Both the position numbers and the translations under genes were made by a program. Under the pieces are notes generated by a model that saw nothing but the letters and a program-made list of their open reading frames with translations, did not search any database and was not told the origin of the DNA. Positions 53,853-62,887 of a stretch of DNA of 64,000 bases are shown one piece after another. The first letter of the stretch is position 1. Every line of letters starts with the position of its first letter. The stretch covers positions 1 through 64,000 of the forward strand of contig CAZMVU010000002.1 in the NCBI GenBank assembly GCA_964569295.1, written 5' to 3'. The DNA is from CAZMVU01 sp964569295 (GTDB lineage Bacteria; Hydrogenedentota; Hydrogenedentia; Hydrogenedentales; JAGMZX01).

Positions 53853-56708
53853 CTATCCTTCAACTGCCGCGGGCGCCTTCGCCGGGGCCAATGCCTGGGC
53901 GAGGAGTTCGGCCATGTGCAGCGGGTCGCGGCTGGTCAGGTGCTCGATCTGGTGACGGCACGAGGTGCCGGAAGCCACAACCTTTGCGTCGGCAGGGAAG
54001 GGCGTCAACTTGTCGGCGAGATCCTGGCCAACTTGCACAGACAGGTCGTACTTCGTCTTTTTTGCGCCGAAAGCGCCCGCCATGCCGCAGCACGCGGTAT
54101 CCAGAAGCGTCACATCGTTGTTCGGAATACGCCGCGCGAGGGCCGGCATGATCTTCGTGCTGGTGAGCGCCTTCGCATGGCAGTGCGCATGGATAGCGGT
54201 TACCCGCGGCGTGGTGTCGAATGCGATGGCGTCTGGCGCATGTTCCAGCAGGTCGTGAATGAAACGTTCGAACAAGTGGCATCGTTGGGCCACCTTGGGC
54301 GCGTTGTCCAGGCTCAGCTCGATGTAATCCTCGATGAACATGGAAAAGCACGACGCTTCGAGAAAGACGATAGGCGTGTCGCCGTCGCGCAAGAGTGCCA
54401 GGTTCTGCCTGCCGAAGCGTTCGGCCACGTCGAGCCGGCCCATGGAGAAAGCCGGCCGCCCGCAACAGGCGTGGCCCGCCGGCAGGCGCACCTCGTAACC
54501 GGCGGCCTCGAAGACCTTCACCGCTGCCTTGCCTATTTCCGGCTCGTTGTAGTTCACGAAACAATCGTTCCACAGGATCACCGGGCCGCGTTCGCCGGTG
54601 GTCCGGGGTGTGTGCTTTCTGAACCATGTATCGAACCGTTCAGCGGCATAAGGCGGCAAAGGCCGCCGCGCGTCGATCCCCATGGTTTTTTCCATGAGCG
54701 CCCGCAGCCAGCCCCATTGCAAGCTCTGGTTGGCGAGACCGGGGGTAATGGCGCCAAGTTTCCCGAGCAAATCGACCCGGCTGATGATCCGCTCCGCCAG
54801 CGACACGCCGTGTTGCCGCTGTTTGGCGTAAAGCAGTTCGGCCTTCAACAGCGCAAGATTTACATTCGAAGGACACTCCGTCTCACAGGCCTTGCAGGAC
54901 AGGCAGTTCGACAGCGCTTCGTCGAGCACGCCGGACAGCAACGGGTCGCCCTCTTCATCCAGGCGCCGCTCGAGGACAGCGCGGATGGTGTTGGCGCGGC
55001 CGCGGGTGGACATGATTTCCTCTCTCGTGGCGATGAACGTGGGACACATGGTGGGCGTGTCCTTAAGGCAGCCGCCGCAACCGTTGCACTGTTCGAGGTT
55101 GCCGGCGAAGCTCTTGTCCTTCGCGGCGTACGCGAGGCGTTCTTCAAAGGGGACGGGCACCCGCGCGCCCGCGCCCTGGCGCAGATTCGTGTCTATTCGC
55201 ACTTCGTCGTTCGGAAAAATCTTGCCCGGATTCATGAGGCTGTCCGGGTCGAAGATGCCCTTGATGCCGCGCATAAGCGCGATGAGTTCCTCGCCTATCT
55301 GCTCGGCCATGTACTCCGTGCGCGCGATGCCCACGCCATGCTCGCCGGCGAGAGAACCGTTATACTGCCTGGTCAGCGCCGATACCGCATCGGCCACGGC
55401 GCGAAACTTTTTGATATCTTCGGCATTGTGCAGATCGACCACCGGCCGCACATGCAGCAACCCGGATCCCGTATGCCCGTAGAACGACGCCTCGAGCCCG
55501 AGCGGTGCGAGCACTTCCAGTAAGTCGGCGACGTAGGTGGGCAGGTGCTCGGGCGGAACGCACGCATCCTCGACGCCGGCGGCGGGCTTCGCCGCTCCCG
55601 GCCGCCCGGTCAGCAACGAGAGCCCCGCCTTACGCAGGTTCCACACATGGGTCATTTCCCCGGCGTTCTCGCACACCTGCGTGCGTACCCCGAGATTCAT
55701 CGCGAGCACCTGGTGCACTTTATCCATCTCGTCTTCATAAAACTCGACCATGAGCATGCTCTTGGCCGGTTTTTCATCGAGCTGCATGATGTCGCGGGCC
55801 GTCTGAAATTCACGCTGGCCCTTCGTCTGGTCGAGCAGTACGTCATCGATATGCTCGATGCCCGCCGGCTTGAGATCGAGCAGCTCGACCGTCGCCTGCA
55901 TGGCTTCGATAAGGTCATCAAAATAGATGAGACACAGCCCTTTCTTCTTCGGCAACGGCACGAGGCTCACCGTCGCAGCGGTCACGAGCCCCAGGGTGCC
56001 CTCGCTGCCGCTGATCAGCTTGCTGAGGTCGGGGCGTCCGGCGCGCAGGTAGCGGTCGAGCCCGTAGCCGGGATATCGCTTCACGATGCCACCGTGAAAA
56101 CGTGCCCGGATTTCCGGGGCCATGGCCTGGATACGCGCGTCGATGTCGGCGATACGTTCCTGCATCCCCGGCATGTCCGCACCCACCTCGACAACCGCGC
56201 CATTGGCGAGCACCACCTCGACGGACCGCACATGGTCGATGGTTGTGCCATAAATGGGCGCGCGTGCGCCCGACGAGTTGTTGGCGATCATACCGCCGAG
56301 GGTCGCGCGGCTGCTGGTCGACACATCCGGCCCGAAGCACAACCCGTGGGGCCTGCCAAAGTTGTTGAGCTGGTCCAGCACGACCCCCGCTTCGACACGC
56401 ACGGTGCGTTCGTCCCGGTTGAAGTCACCAATACCGCGGTTGTACCGTGAAAGATCAACGATCAGCCCGCGCCCCACGGCCCCGCCGGCCAGCCCCGTAC
56501 CCGCGCCGCGCGGCACCAGCGGAATATCGGCCGCGGCCGCGGCTTGCACCAGCACGGCCGTCTCCTGCGCGTTGCGCGGCATGGCCACACCGAGTGGGCG
56601 AATCTGGTAGATGGATGCGTCGGTGCTGTACAGGGCGATGCTGAGTTCGTCGGTGCGCACTTCGCACCGGACCTCCTTCGCGATCTTATGGATACGGCTG
56701 GCAGTCAT
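53853..56708 (-). CDS. FAD-linked oxidase with Fe-S and CCG domains (glycolate/D-lactate dehydrogenase type)
   Basis: The protein has 951 aa. The FAD-binding half shows PLVPRGAGTGLAGGA and GGMIANNSSGARAPIYGTT (~60-170), then a cap domain. Two [4Fe-4S] sites follow (CNGCGGCLKDTPTMCP and CLSCKACETECP, ~540-630), then two CCG heterodisulfide-reductase-like motifs (HACCGRP and DTACCGMAG). This fusion of a GlcD-like and a GlcF-like part is a common layout for enzymes that oxidise 2-hydroxyacids into the quinone pool. It pairs in theme with the LUD and 2-oxoacid oxidoreductase genes elsewhere in the window. The substrate is not certain. Confidence 0.9.
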   Translation of the reverse strand: MTASRIHKIAKEVRCEVRTDELSIALYSTDASIYQIRPLGVAMPRNAQETAVLVQAAAAADIPLVPRGAGTGLAGGAVGRGLIVDLSRYNRGIGDFNRDERTVRVEAGVVLDQLNNFGRPHGLCFGPDVSTSSRATLGGMIANNSSGARAPIYGTTIDHVRSVEVVLANGAVVEVGADMPGMQERIADIDARIQAMAPEIRARFHGGIVKRYPGYGLDRYLRAGRPDLSKLISGSEGTLGLVTAATVSLVPLPKKKGLCLIYFDDLIEAMQATVELLDLKPAGIEHIDDVLLDQTKGQREFQTARDIMQLDEKPAKSMLMVEFYEDEMDKVHQVLAMNLGVRTQVCENAGEMTHVWNLRKAGLSLLTGRPGAAKPAAGVEDACVPPEHLPTYVADLLEVLAPLGLEASFYGHTGSGLLHVRPVVDLHNAEDIKKFRAVADAVSALTRQYNGSLAGEHGVGIARTEYMAEQIGEELIALMRGIKGIFDPDSLMNPGKIFPNDEVRIDTNLRQGAGARVPVPFEERLAYAAKDKSFAGNLEQCNGCGGCLKDTPTMCPTFIATREEIMSTRGRANTIRAVLERRLDEEGDPLLSGVLDEALSNCLSCKACETECPSNVNLALLKAELLYAKQRQHGVSLAERIISRVDLLGKLGAITPGLANQSLQWGWLRALMEKTMGIDARRPLPPYAAERFDTWFRKHTPRTTGERGPVILWNDCFVNYNEPEIGKAAVKVFEAAGYEVRLPAGHACCGRPAFSMGRLDVAERFGRQNLALLRDGDTPIVFLEASCFSMFIEDYIELSLDNAPKVAQRCHLFERFIHDLLEHAPDAIAFDTTPRVTAIHAHCHAKALTSTKIMPALARRIPNNDVTLLDTACCGMAGAFGAKKTKYDLSVQVGQDLADKLTPFPADAKVVASGTSCRHQIEHLTSRDPLHMAELLAQALAPAKAPAAVEG

Positions 56709-56855
56709 GGTGGTCCTTCTTGTTGCTGTGGGCGGCGAATCGGGCTGCCCATTTTACCCCAGGAACAGCGTGAAAGCCCATATTCGTCCCGTCATGCCGT
56801 TGCAATACCGCTGCCATTGCCGTACCCTAACGCTTCCGGAAACAGGACCTCATGC

Positions 56856-57584
56856 ATGCCGCACCACACCGCACACACACCCGAGACTCCGTCGCGCCGC
56901 CGATCCTGGCAGATGTTCGACCGTATCGCGTGGCGCTACGACTTGTTGAACCGGCTGCTCTCGCTCGGGCGCGATGTCGCCTGGCGCAAGCGCCTTGCCA
57001 ATCACCTGCCGCCGGGCGAACAGTTGCATGTACTCGATGTGGGCACAGGGACCGCGGATGTGCTGCTCTTTTTGCACGCCGCCTGCTCGCGCATCGGCCT
57101 TGGTGTCGGGGTGGATATGTCGTTCGGCATGCTCGGATATGGGATGCGCAAAGTAAGGGAGTGCGGCGAGCAAGGCCGGTTCCGCCTGGTGCGCGGCGAC
57201 GCCGTGGATCTGCCCGTGCGGGCAAACGCTTTCGATGCGGCGACCATCGCCTTCGGTATCCGCAATGTGGCGGACGCCGCGGCGGGCCTGCGTGAGATGT
57301 ACCGCGCATTGAAACCCGGCGGCCGCGTGCTCATCCTCGAGTTTTCATTGCCACGCAACCGGCTCGTGCGTTGGGGCTACCTGGTTTACTTCCGGCATGT
57401 GTTGCCGCGTATTGGCGGGTTGGTCTCGGGCGATGCGCCGGCATACCGCTATCTCAACGAGACCGTCGAAACCTTCCCATACGGCGAGGCCTTCTGCACA
57501 CTCCTGCGCGGCGCCGGCTTCCGCGAGGTAAAGGCCCTGCCCTACACCTTCGGCATCGCCACGCTGTATATCGGCGAAAAGTAG
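56856..57584 (+). CDS. ubiE: Menaquinone/ubiquinone C-methyltransferase
   Basis: The protein has 242 aa from the ATG at 56856, after AGGA. The SAM site is LHVLDVGTGTADVLLFL, with motifs AFDAATIAFGIRNVAD and LKPGGRVLILEFSLP, which are the UbiE/MenG signature. The end YIGEK fits. It methylates demethylmenaquinone (or the ubiquinone precursor) and so belongs to the respiratory quinone pathway used by the neighbouring dehydrogenase, from which it diverges by ~150 bases. Confidence 0.92.
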   Translation: MPHHTAHTPETPSRRRSWQMFDRIAWRYDLLNRLLSLGRDVAWRKRLANHLPPGEQLHVLDVGTGTADVLLFLHAACSRIGLGVGVDMSFGMLGYGMRKVRECGEQGRFRLVRGDAVDLPVRANAFDAATIAFGIRNVADAAAGLREMYRALKPGGRVLILEFSLPRNRLVRWGYLVYFRHVLPRIGGLVSGDAPAYRYLNETVETFPYGEAFCTLLRGAGFREVKALPYTFGIATLYIGEK

Positions 57585-57593
57585 CGCCTGTCC

Positions 57594-58175
57594 TCAGAAC
57601 CACTTGTCGTCGGTGTTGGGCGGCGTGTACGCGTCGAGGAAGTTGAATACGCCGGCGGGCGTCGCGGCGGCATGGTAGAGCGCGCGCATGACAGGCTTGG
57701 CGAAACGCTCGGATATCTGCCGTTCGAGGAGTTCCATGAGACCATGGTAAAAGCCATGGGTGTTGAGGAAGACAATGGGCTTTTCATGGAAGCGCAACTG
57801 CTTCAGCACCAGCACCTCGAGCACCTCTTCAAGGGTTCCGATGCCGCCCGGTAACGCGATGAACGCATCGGCCCGGGACTCCATGATCGCTTTGCGTTCG
57901 CGCATCGTATCGGTGACGATAAACTCATCGGCCGCTTCATACGCGATTTCTTTGTGCACGAGCTTCTTCGGGATTACGCCCACCACATGACCGTCGGCGG
58001 CATGTACGGCACGCGCCACTTCGCCCATCAGCCCGACGCACCCGGCGCCGAAGACAAGGGTGTGGCCGCGCGCGGCAAGGTGCGCACCAAAATCACGGGC
58101 GGCCTCGAAATAAGCCGCATCGACAGCCTGGCTGCTCGATGCATAGACACAAAGGTTTTTCATGGTGCGGGGCAT
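57594..58175 (-). CDS. LOG-family protein
   Basis: The protein has 193 aa; the ATG at 58175 follows GGGAGG. It shows LCVYASSS, VFGAGCVGLMG and the diagnostic PGGIGTLEEV, giving a Rossmann-fold nucleoside-5'-monophosphate phosphoribohydrolase like plant and bacterial LOG enzymes. It releases bases from nucleoside monophosphates and may also act in nucleotide housekeeping. Nothing nearby suggests cytokinin biology. It converges on ubiE with nine bases between. The stretch 58176-58465 upstream holds no supported gene. Confidence 0.92.
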   Translation of the reverse strand: MPRTMKNLCVYASSSQAVDAAYFEAARDFGAHLAARGHTLVFGAGCVGLMGEVARAVHAADGHVVGVIPKKLVHKEIAYEAADEFIVTDTMRERKAIMESRADAFIALPGGIGTLEEVLEVLVLKQLRFHEKPIVFLNTHGFYHGLMELLERQISERFAKPVMRALYHAAATPAGVFNFLDAYTPPNTDDKWF

Positions 58176-58465
58176 TTGCCTCCCTTCCCTCTTCTGCGAA
58201 GAAAGCCGGTTCGATCTTCCCTTGTTCACGGCCATATTGGCGCACCGGCCTTCGGACCTCGTGAAAACACCCGCCAATTCATAAAGGGCGCCCGCCGCGC
58301 AAACAGGAAATACCATGGCCGGGCGAGGCACAAGACAACGCTTCCCCCGGCGCGTAATGGATTGTCAGGGGTGCGTTTGTGCTTGTTGCGCCGCTTCGCG
58401 CCTATCCCTGGAGGCAGCACCAACGCTTGGCCTTTCCCGCGCGTTTCCACGCCAACGCCAAGCGC

Positions 58466-60088
58466 TCAGGAAGACTCGTGCACGTGCTTGCTGTTGCTGC
58501 TCTTGCGCTGCGGCCTTGGACTATAGGCCACGCGCCAGGCAATCGCCGCCCCAACGAGGATAAACGCCAATACGACAAGCATGATGCCCAGCCGCACGTA
58601 GTCCATCGGTCCCATGCCGGTGAATACCGCGGCTACATTGGCGAAGAAGCCCGGCTCGGTTGTGGCGGCATCCCCGTCCCCGTCTCCGCCGCCGGTCCCA
58701 CCATTTGCCTGGGCGGCCATGGCGCCGTCTTCCTGTGCATCGGCGTACATATCCGTCGTGTAGGCATCGCTGTCGCCATAGGGATCCTTGGCTTCTTCGG
58801 TGCCGCTGGTGGCGGCGTCCTGGGTGCGGCTGAGCGGCGGCTTCATCGAGTCCTCATCAACGGACGACGTTTCGGTGGTCGCCCCGGCCGTCTCATCGGC
58901 CTCGTCCGCCTCGTCCGCCTGCTTATCTGTGCCTCGGCCACCGCTTTGCGCCAGGCGCCGCTGCATTTCGAGAATAGGGCGCGACTTGCCGTCTTCCTGG
59001 TCCGGCGCGCCGGGAGCATGCACCCCATTCTCTTCGCCCGTCCCGCCACTCGATGCGTTCGACGTGGCGGCCGCAGCGGGTTGGTTTTGTGCGGCCTGGG
59101 CTTGGGCGCCGAGCCTCCGTGCTTCTGCCTGATTCTCGTCTTCGGCCCCCTGTACCGCCAAGTCAGCGCGTTTCTGGGCCACCTCTTCCGCATTCCCCGC
59201 CGATTCCTGATCCGGAGTGCCTGCGTAGAAGCCGTAACCACGCCGCCCACTGTTGGTGCGGCTCCCGCCGCTGCCGATTGCGCCCGCACCGCCAGCCGTG
59301 CCGCCGCTGCCGACATTCGCGCCCCCACCCGAGGCAGGGTCGTCAGACCTTGGCTCGACGATCACCTCGCGGGTTACGGGGGTCGCCTGGTTCCCTGACC
59401 GGTCGGATACGGTGTAGGTAAGGGTGTAGGTGCCCGGGGCCGATGGATTGACATTGCCGCTGACGCGCACGGAATCGCTGAGATCGCCATCGGCGTTGTC
59501 GTTCGCCCGGGCGCCGGGGTCATTCCAGGGATCCCCCTCGGTGATCACCATCGGATCGCTGCCGCGCAAAGTGAGGACGGGCGGCTGCGTGTCCGCCCCT
59601 TCAAGGTGCACAATGTCCTCCTCGGAGTTGAGCGTGCCGCCAGTGGTGCGGTATTCGCCGATGCCGCGAATCTGTGCCGAGCCGCCGCCCTCACCGGGCG
59701 TAACATAGTAACTGAACTGGGTGGGCCATTCATCGGGGGTCACTATCCAGGCGAATTCAAGCTGCTCCGCCGCGCCCGGCTGCGGCGTGATATTGGGGTT
59801 GATGCCCTGCTGCAGATCGCCCATCGAGTGGAAAGTCCATCCTTCCGGGATCGATTCCTGGAGGCCGATGGCGGTGAGCTCAGAAGGATTGGCGAAATTC
59901 ACCATGACCGTAATTTCGACCGGTTCGCCGGGCACGAAACCACCCACGCGGTCGTGGTTGACCATCATACCGTTCGGATTCACGGCGTTCTGGTTGCCGG
60001 GCTGCTGCTCGATGCCGGAATTGTCCTGGGTATAAGCGCCCATCGAAATCAGACTTATCAGCAAGAGGACCAAAAACTTGTGTGTCAT
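58466..60088 (-). CDS. Surface protein with Ig-like (DUF5011) domain and C-terminal helix
   Basis: The protein has 540 aa. A signal peptide, a ~130-residue domain (VNFANPSELTAIGLQESIPEGW), then a DUF5011/HYR-type Ig domain at ~165-245 (DPWNDPGARANDNADGDLS; GTYTLTYTVSDRSGN) are followed by a long low-complexity Gly/Ser/Ala/Glu stretch (~250-480) with several Glu- and Asp-rich parts. A membrane helix (~490-520) and a short basic tail end it. The plan suggests a periplasmic or surface protein anchored at the C-terminus. It shares its domain layout with the gene upstream, which overlaps it by four bases. Confidence 0.75.
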   Translation of the reverse strand: MTHKFLVLLLISLISMGAYTQDNSGIEQQPGNQNAVNPNGMMVNHDRVGGFVPGEPVEITVMVNFANPSELTAIGLQESIPEGWTFHSMGDLQQGINPNITPQPGAAEQLEFAWIVTPDEWPTQFSYYVTPGEGGGSAQIRGIGEYRTTGGTLNSEEDIVHLEGADTQPPVLTLRGSDPMVITEGDPWNDPGARANDNADGDLSDSVRVSGNVNPSAPGTYTLTYTVSDRSGNQATPVTREVIVEPRSDDPASGGGANVGSGGTAGGAGAIGSGGSRTNSGRRGYGFYAGTPDQESAGNAEEVAQKRADLAVQGAEDENQAEARRLGAQAQAAQNQPAAAATSNASSGGTGEENGVHAPGAPDQEDGKSRPILEMQRRLAQSGGRGTDKQADEADEADETAGATTETSSVDEDSMKPPLSRTQDAATSGTEEAKDPYGDSDAYTTDMYADAQEDGAMAAQANGGTGGGDGDGDAATTEPGFFANVAAVFTGMGPMDYVRLGIMLVVLAFILVGAAIAWRVAYSPRPQRKSSNSKHVHESS

Positions 60089-60996
60089 GACTGCTTTCCT
60101 GTATGCCGGCTGCGTGCCTGCGAGGATTTTACCATATTTTGGCGCGGGACGTGGCGCAGGCGCTTGCCCAAGCCCACGGCCAGAACCATCGCGGTCAGCA
60201 GCAGCACGATCACATCGCCGTGGCGCGAAACGTGGCCGCCGCCCGGGCTGCAGGCGAGCCCTTGCTTCACGTTCGTACCCACCGGTACCACCTGCACCAG
60301 CCGGGTCATGGGCGCAGCGTCGTTGCCGGCGGCGTCGGAGACGGTATAGGTCAAGGTATAGTCACCCACGACCGAAGGATCCACCGCACCGCTCACCTGC
60401 ACCGAGTCCGAGATATCACCGTCTTCGTTGTCCGTGGCGATTACCCAGGGGTCGGTGAAGTCATCGCCCGCCTCCAGCACGATGATGTCGTCACCCAGCA
60501 GCGTAATCTCCGGCGGCACGATATCCTGGTCCGTGAGCTCAATCGTGATCGGCTCGGACTGCAGTTCGCCGCTGTCAAGGCGGTATGCGGCTATGGCGGT
60601 CATGGCAACGCCACCCGTGGTCTCCTCGGGCCGAAGCAACATCCGCAATGTATAGGGAAACGCGCCATTCTGCACCCAGATAAAATCAAAAGGCTCGCGG
60701 GCGTCCGGGAGCGGCTGCACCGCAGGCGGCGTGCCTTCCACCGTTTCCATTTCCACGAAGTGCCAGGTTTCCGGCGCCCTTACCTGCACCCCCAAGGCCG
60801 TAAGTCCGGCGGGGTTCTCGGCGTCGATCGTGAGCGCCATTTCGAGGTTGGTCCCCTGGTTATAGCGGTCCGGGCCCTCCATGGTCACGGTGAATCCCGC
60901 GGGGTTCGTGTTTTCCTGGGCGAACAAGCTGCCTGTAACGAGGAGCATGCACCAGATCGTCATCGCGACCGCACGGCCCACAATTCTTTTCTTCAT
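60085..60996 (-). CDS. Surface protein with Ig-like domain and C-terminal anchor, paralogue
   Basis: The protein has 303 aa from the ATG at 60996. After the signal peptide (cut near SLFAQ) comes a domain related to its partner (IDAENPAGLTALGVQVRAPETW), then a DUF5011/HYR Ig-like domain with GDYTLTYTVSDAAGND. A Cys-Ser-Pro-Gly-Gly-Gly stretch, a hydrophobic helix (~VIVLLLTAMVLAVG) and a basic tail follow, which may act as a sorting or anchoring signal. The pair is one operon; the longer copy may have gained its low-complexity linker later. Confidence 0.75.
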   Translation of the reverse strand: MKKRIVGRAVAMTIWCMLLVTGSLFAQENTNPAGFTVTMEGPDRYNQGTNLEMALTIDAENPAGLTALGVQVRAPETWHFVEMETVEGTPPAVQPLPDAREPFDFIWVQNGAFPYTLRMLLRPEETTGGVAMTAIAAYRLDSGELQSEPITIELTDQDIVPPEITLLGDDIIVLEAGDDFTDPWVIATDNEDGDISDSVQVSGAVDPSVVGDYTLTYTVSDAAGNDAAPMTRLVQVVPVGTNVKQGLACSPGGGHVSRHGDVIVLLLTAMVLAVGLGKRLRHVPRQNMVKSSQARSRHTGKQS

Positions 60997-61170
60997 GAAC
61001 GGGGTGTTCCTACGTCCTGCCGTATTCGCGGGGCGGGAAGCATGCCTGCACGATGCAGGTGCACGCCCCGTGTTATGTATAACGCAAACGCCGGTATCAA
61101 CGCTGACAGCGGCACGTAGCGCCACCGCGTTGGCCCAAGCACCTATGATATGGCTGAAAGGGGCAATTCG

Positions 61171-61944
61171 TCACATCGGCGCAGCGCGCCGACGGCGGCG
61201 CATGCTGCGCAGTATCACCCGTATTACGCGCCATGAGTCGCGCACACGGTGGAAATGCGAAGTGGGATTGCCCGTCTCGTAGCGCGTGGCGATAGGCACG
61301 GAAACCACCCGGCACCCCCCTTGCACCGCCGCGATGATCATGGCGGTTTCGGTTTCGTACCGTCCGCCTGGTATTTCGCGCAAGACCTTGTCAACAAAGG
61401 GGATAGACAGTAATCGGAAGCCGCATTGCGTATCTTCGAGGCCCGCGCCGATAAGCCGCCGCATGAGGGCGGCGCTCACCCGGTTGCCAAAACGGCTGCG
61501 CCAGGGGACCTGCGCCCCCGTAAACACACGCGCACCAATGACGAGGCCCGCCTGTTCGGCGCGGAATGCCCGGTACAGGCGCGGCAATTCAGCCGGATCA
61601 TGCTGGCCGTCCGCATCGATCACGGCAACCGCTTGAATCCCCGGCAGCTCCCGGGCTTTCGTGAAGCCCGCAAGGAGTGCATGGCCTTTGCCCCGGTTTT
61701 CCGGAAACCGCACGCGCATGACATCCAGGCCGGCCATGGTTTCCGGCGCACCGTCCGTGCTTCCGTCATCCACGAGGATCACCGTGTCCAGCATTGCGGC
61801 AAGTTCCTCGAGCACGGGACGCAACCGGCCACCCGCGTTGTAGCACGGTACTACGGCCGCCACCTCCCGCCGCAGCGCTGAGAGGAGACCGCGATCTTGG
61901 GCCGGCCTATGGGCGTCATCATCGTGCACGCCTTGCTTGTACAT
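61171..61944 (-). CDS. Family 2 glycosyltransferase (DPM1/polyprenyl-phosphate type)
   Basis: The protein has 257 aa from the ATG at 61944; a TTG at 61965 would add seven residues, and neither has a clear ribosome site. The GT-A fold shows VVPCYNAGGRL, LVDDGSTDG and the nucleotide/metal site VIDADGQHDP. The later GARVFTGAQVPWRSRFGN and TQCGFRLLS are typical of dolichol- or polyprenyl-phosphate sugar synthases, which make lipid-linked donors for GT-C enzymes. It ends in a basic tail. Such a donor could feed the GT-C-like proteins encoded at 11.8-22.8 kb. Confidence 0.9.
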   Translation of the reverse strand: MYKQGVHDDDAHRPAQDRGLLSALRREVAAVVPCYNAGGRLRPVLEELAAMLDTVILVDDGSTDGAPETMAGLDVMRVRFPENRGKGHALLAGFTKARELPGIQAVAVIDADGQHDPAELPRLYRAFRAEQAGLVIGARVFTGAQVPWRSRFGNRVSAALMRRLIGAGLEDTQCGFRLLSIPFVDKVLREIPGGRYETETAMIIAAVQGGCRVVSVPIATRYETGNPTSHFHRVRDSWRVIRVILRSMRRRRRAAPM

Positions 61945-61969
61945 GGCGGGGCGGTTGCGGATCAAGGCG

Positions 61970-62218
61970 TCACGGCTCGCAACGGATCACCTCTTGTGCG
62001 TAGGCCTCGGTCGGAAAGCCGATGCCCGCCCAGAATTGCTGTGCGATTTCGAAATAGTAGAACGCATCGTCCGGCAGGACCGACGCCACCAGCGTGGCCA
62101 GGGCATCCGCCTCCGCCCGGAACGCCGTGCACAGCCATGTCCACCCCACGGCCAACCCCGCGGCCAGTAAGGCAACCGGGATGAGCCAGGGGGTGTGTTT
62201 CTCGAGGCGCAATCTCAT
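61970..62218 (-). pseudogene. Truncated N-terminus of a GT39-like membrane glycosyltransferase
   Basis: Only 82 codons remain: a basic start, one helix and LPDDAFYYFEIAQQFWAGIG, which is the first extracytoplasmic loop with the conserved Asp-Asp of GT39/PMT_2-type proteins. A stop at 61972 ends it 25 bases before the GT2 start, and no further helices follow. A full protein would need ~500 residues, so this is a deletion remnant. The GT2 gene downstream may once have been its operon partner. Confidence 0.6.
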
Positions 62219-62423
62219 ACGAGGCACTTTCTTGCTGGCAAGCTCTCTCGGGCGCAACCTTTTTGTTGAAATGCCCCCTCCCAGCCCCTCCAATAAAACC
62301 CATGGATAGTGGTAATTCTTTAGCCGTTTGGCTTGAGCCGTTTCCCATACGTCATACAACTCCCTGGTATCAGTGCGGGTAGCGTTTCTGGCCCACCCGT
62401 TATCGCTATGAGTCACGATGTAT

Positions 62424-62459
62424 GCGCCCTTTGGAGTGCGGGGGCTTGCCACCGCTTTT
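62424..62459 (+). repeat. REP-like element, copy A
   Basis: GCGCCC..TTGGAGTGCGG, then GGGCTTGCCACCGC lies in the 670-base gap between the GT fragment and the SDR gene. It matches copy B at 62633-62669 in the opposite orientation over about 36 bases with few differences. Confidence 0.65.
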
Positions 62460-62632
62460 CCCGCAAAGGCCGTGGGTAGACGCTGGCGCGCAAGCCGGGA
62501 GAAAAGAGCCTCGTGGCCTCCAGCCCAAGTGACCTGCTCATGAACCCGAGAAGGATTCAAGGACACCGCTGGCGACTGCGTACGTTTTCTCGCTCGCCTT
62601 GGACGATCACACGCACTTCAGCCCACGCGCGC

Positions 62633-62669
62633 AATAGCGGTGGCAAGCCACCGCAGTCCAGAGTTGCGC
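62633..62669 (-). repeat. REP-like element, copy B (inverted)
   Basis: On the minus strand the element reads GCGCAACTCTGGACTGCGGT, then GGCTTGCCACCGCTATT. Its core GCGGTGGCAAGCCACCGC is a perfect small hairpin (8-bp arms, 2-base loop). With copy A it forms an inverted pair about 175 bases apart, the layout of a REPIN-like unit. The rest of 62219-62887 contains no supported gene. Confidence 0.65.
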
Positions 62670-62887
62670 CAACGCCTTGGCTATCTCCGTCGCACGATAA
62701 TATTCGCTATCACAGAACAGACTGGCGAACCAAGTGCGCCCCCTTGCACCATACGGCTAAAGCGTTACGGATATTGAAGCCCGGGCATGGTACTTCTTGA
62801 TCGCGTCAAATCCCAAATCCCGTATACTTCCGACTTGAAACCTCTCTGTGCCATACTACCCACTGCAATTCGCGGCTGAATCAAACC

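Noticed and set aside
62219..62566. Upstream extension of the GT39-like stub frame
   Set aside because: The extra ~116 codons show no domain, overlap a REP-like copy, and have no good start; the stretch looks non-coding.
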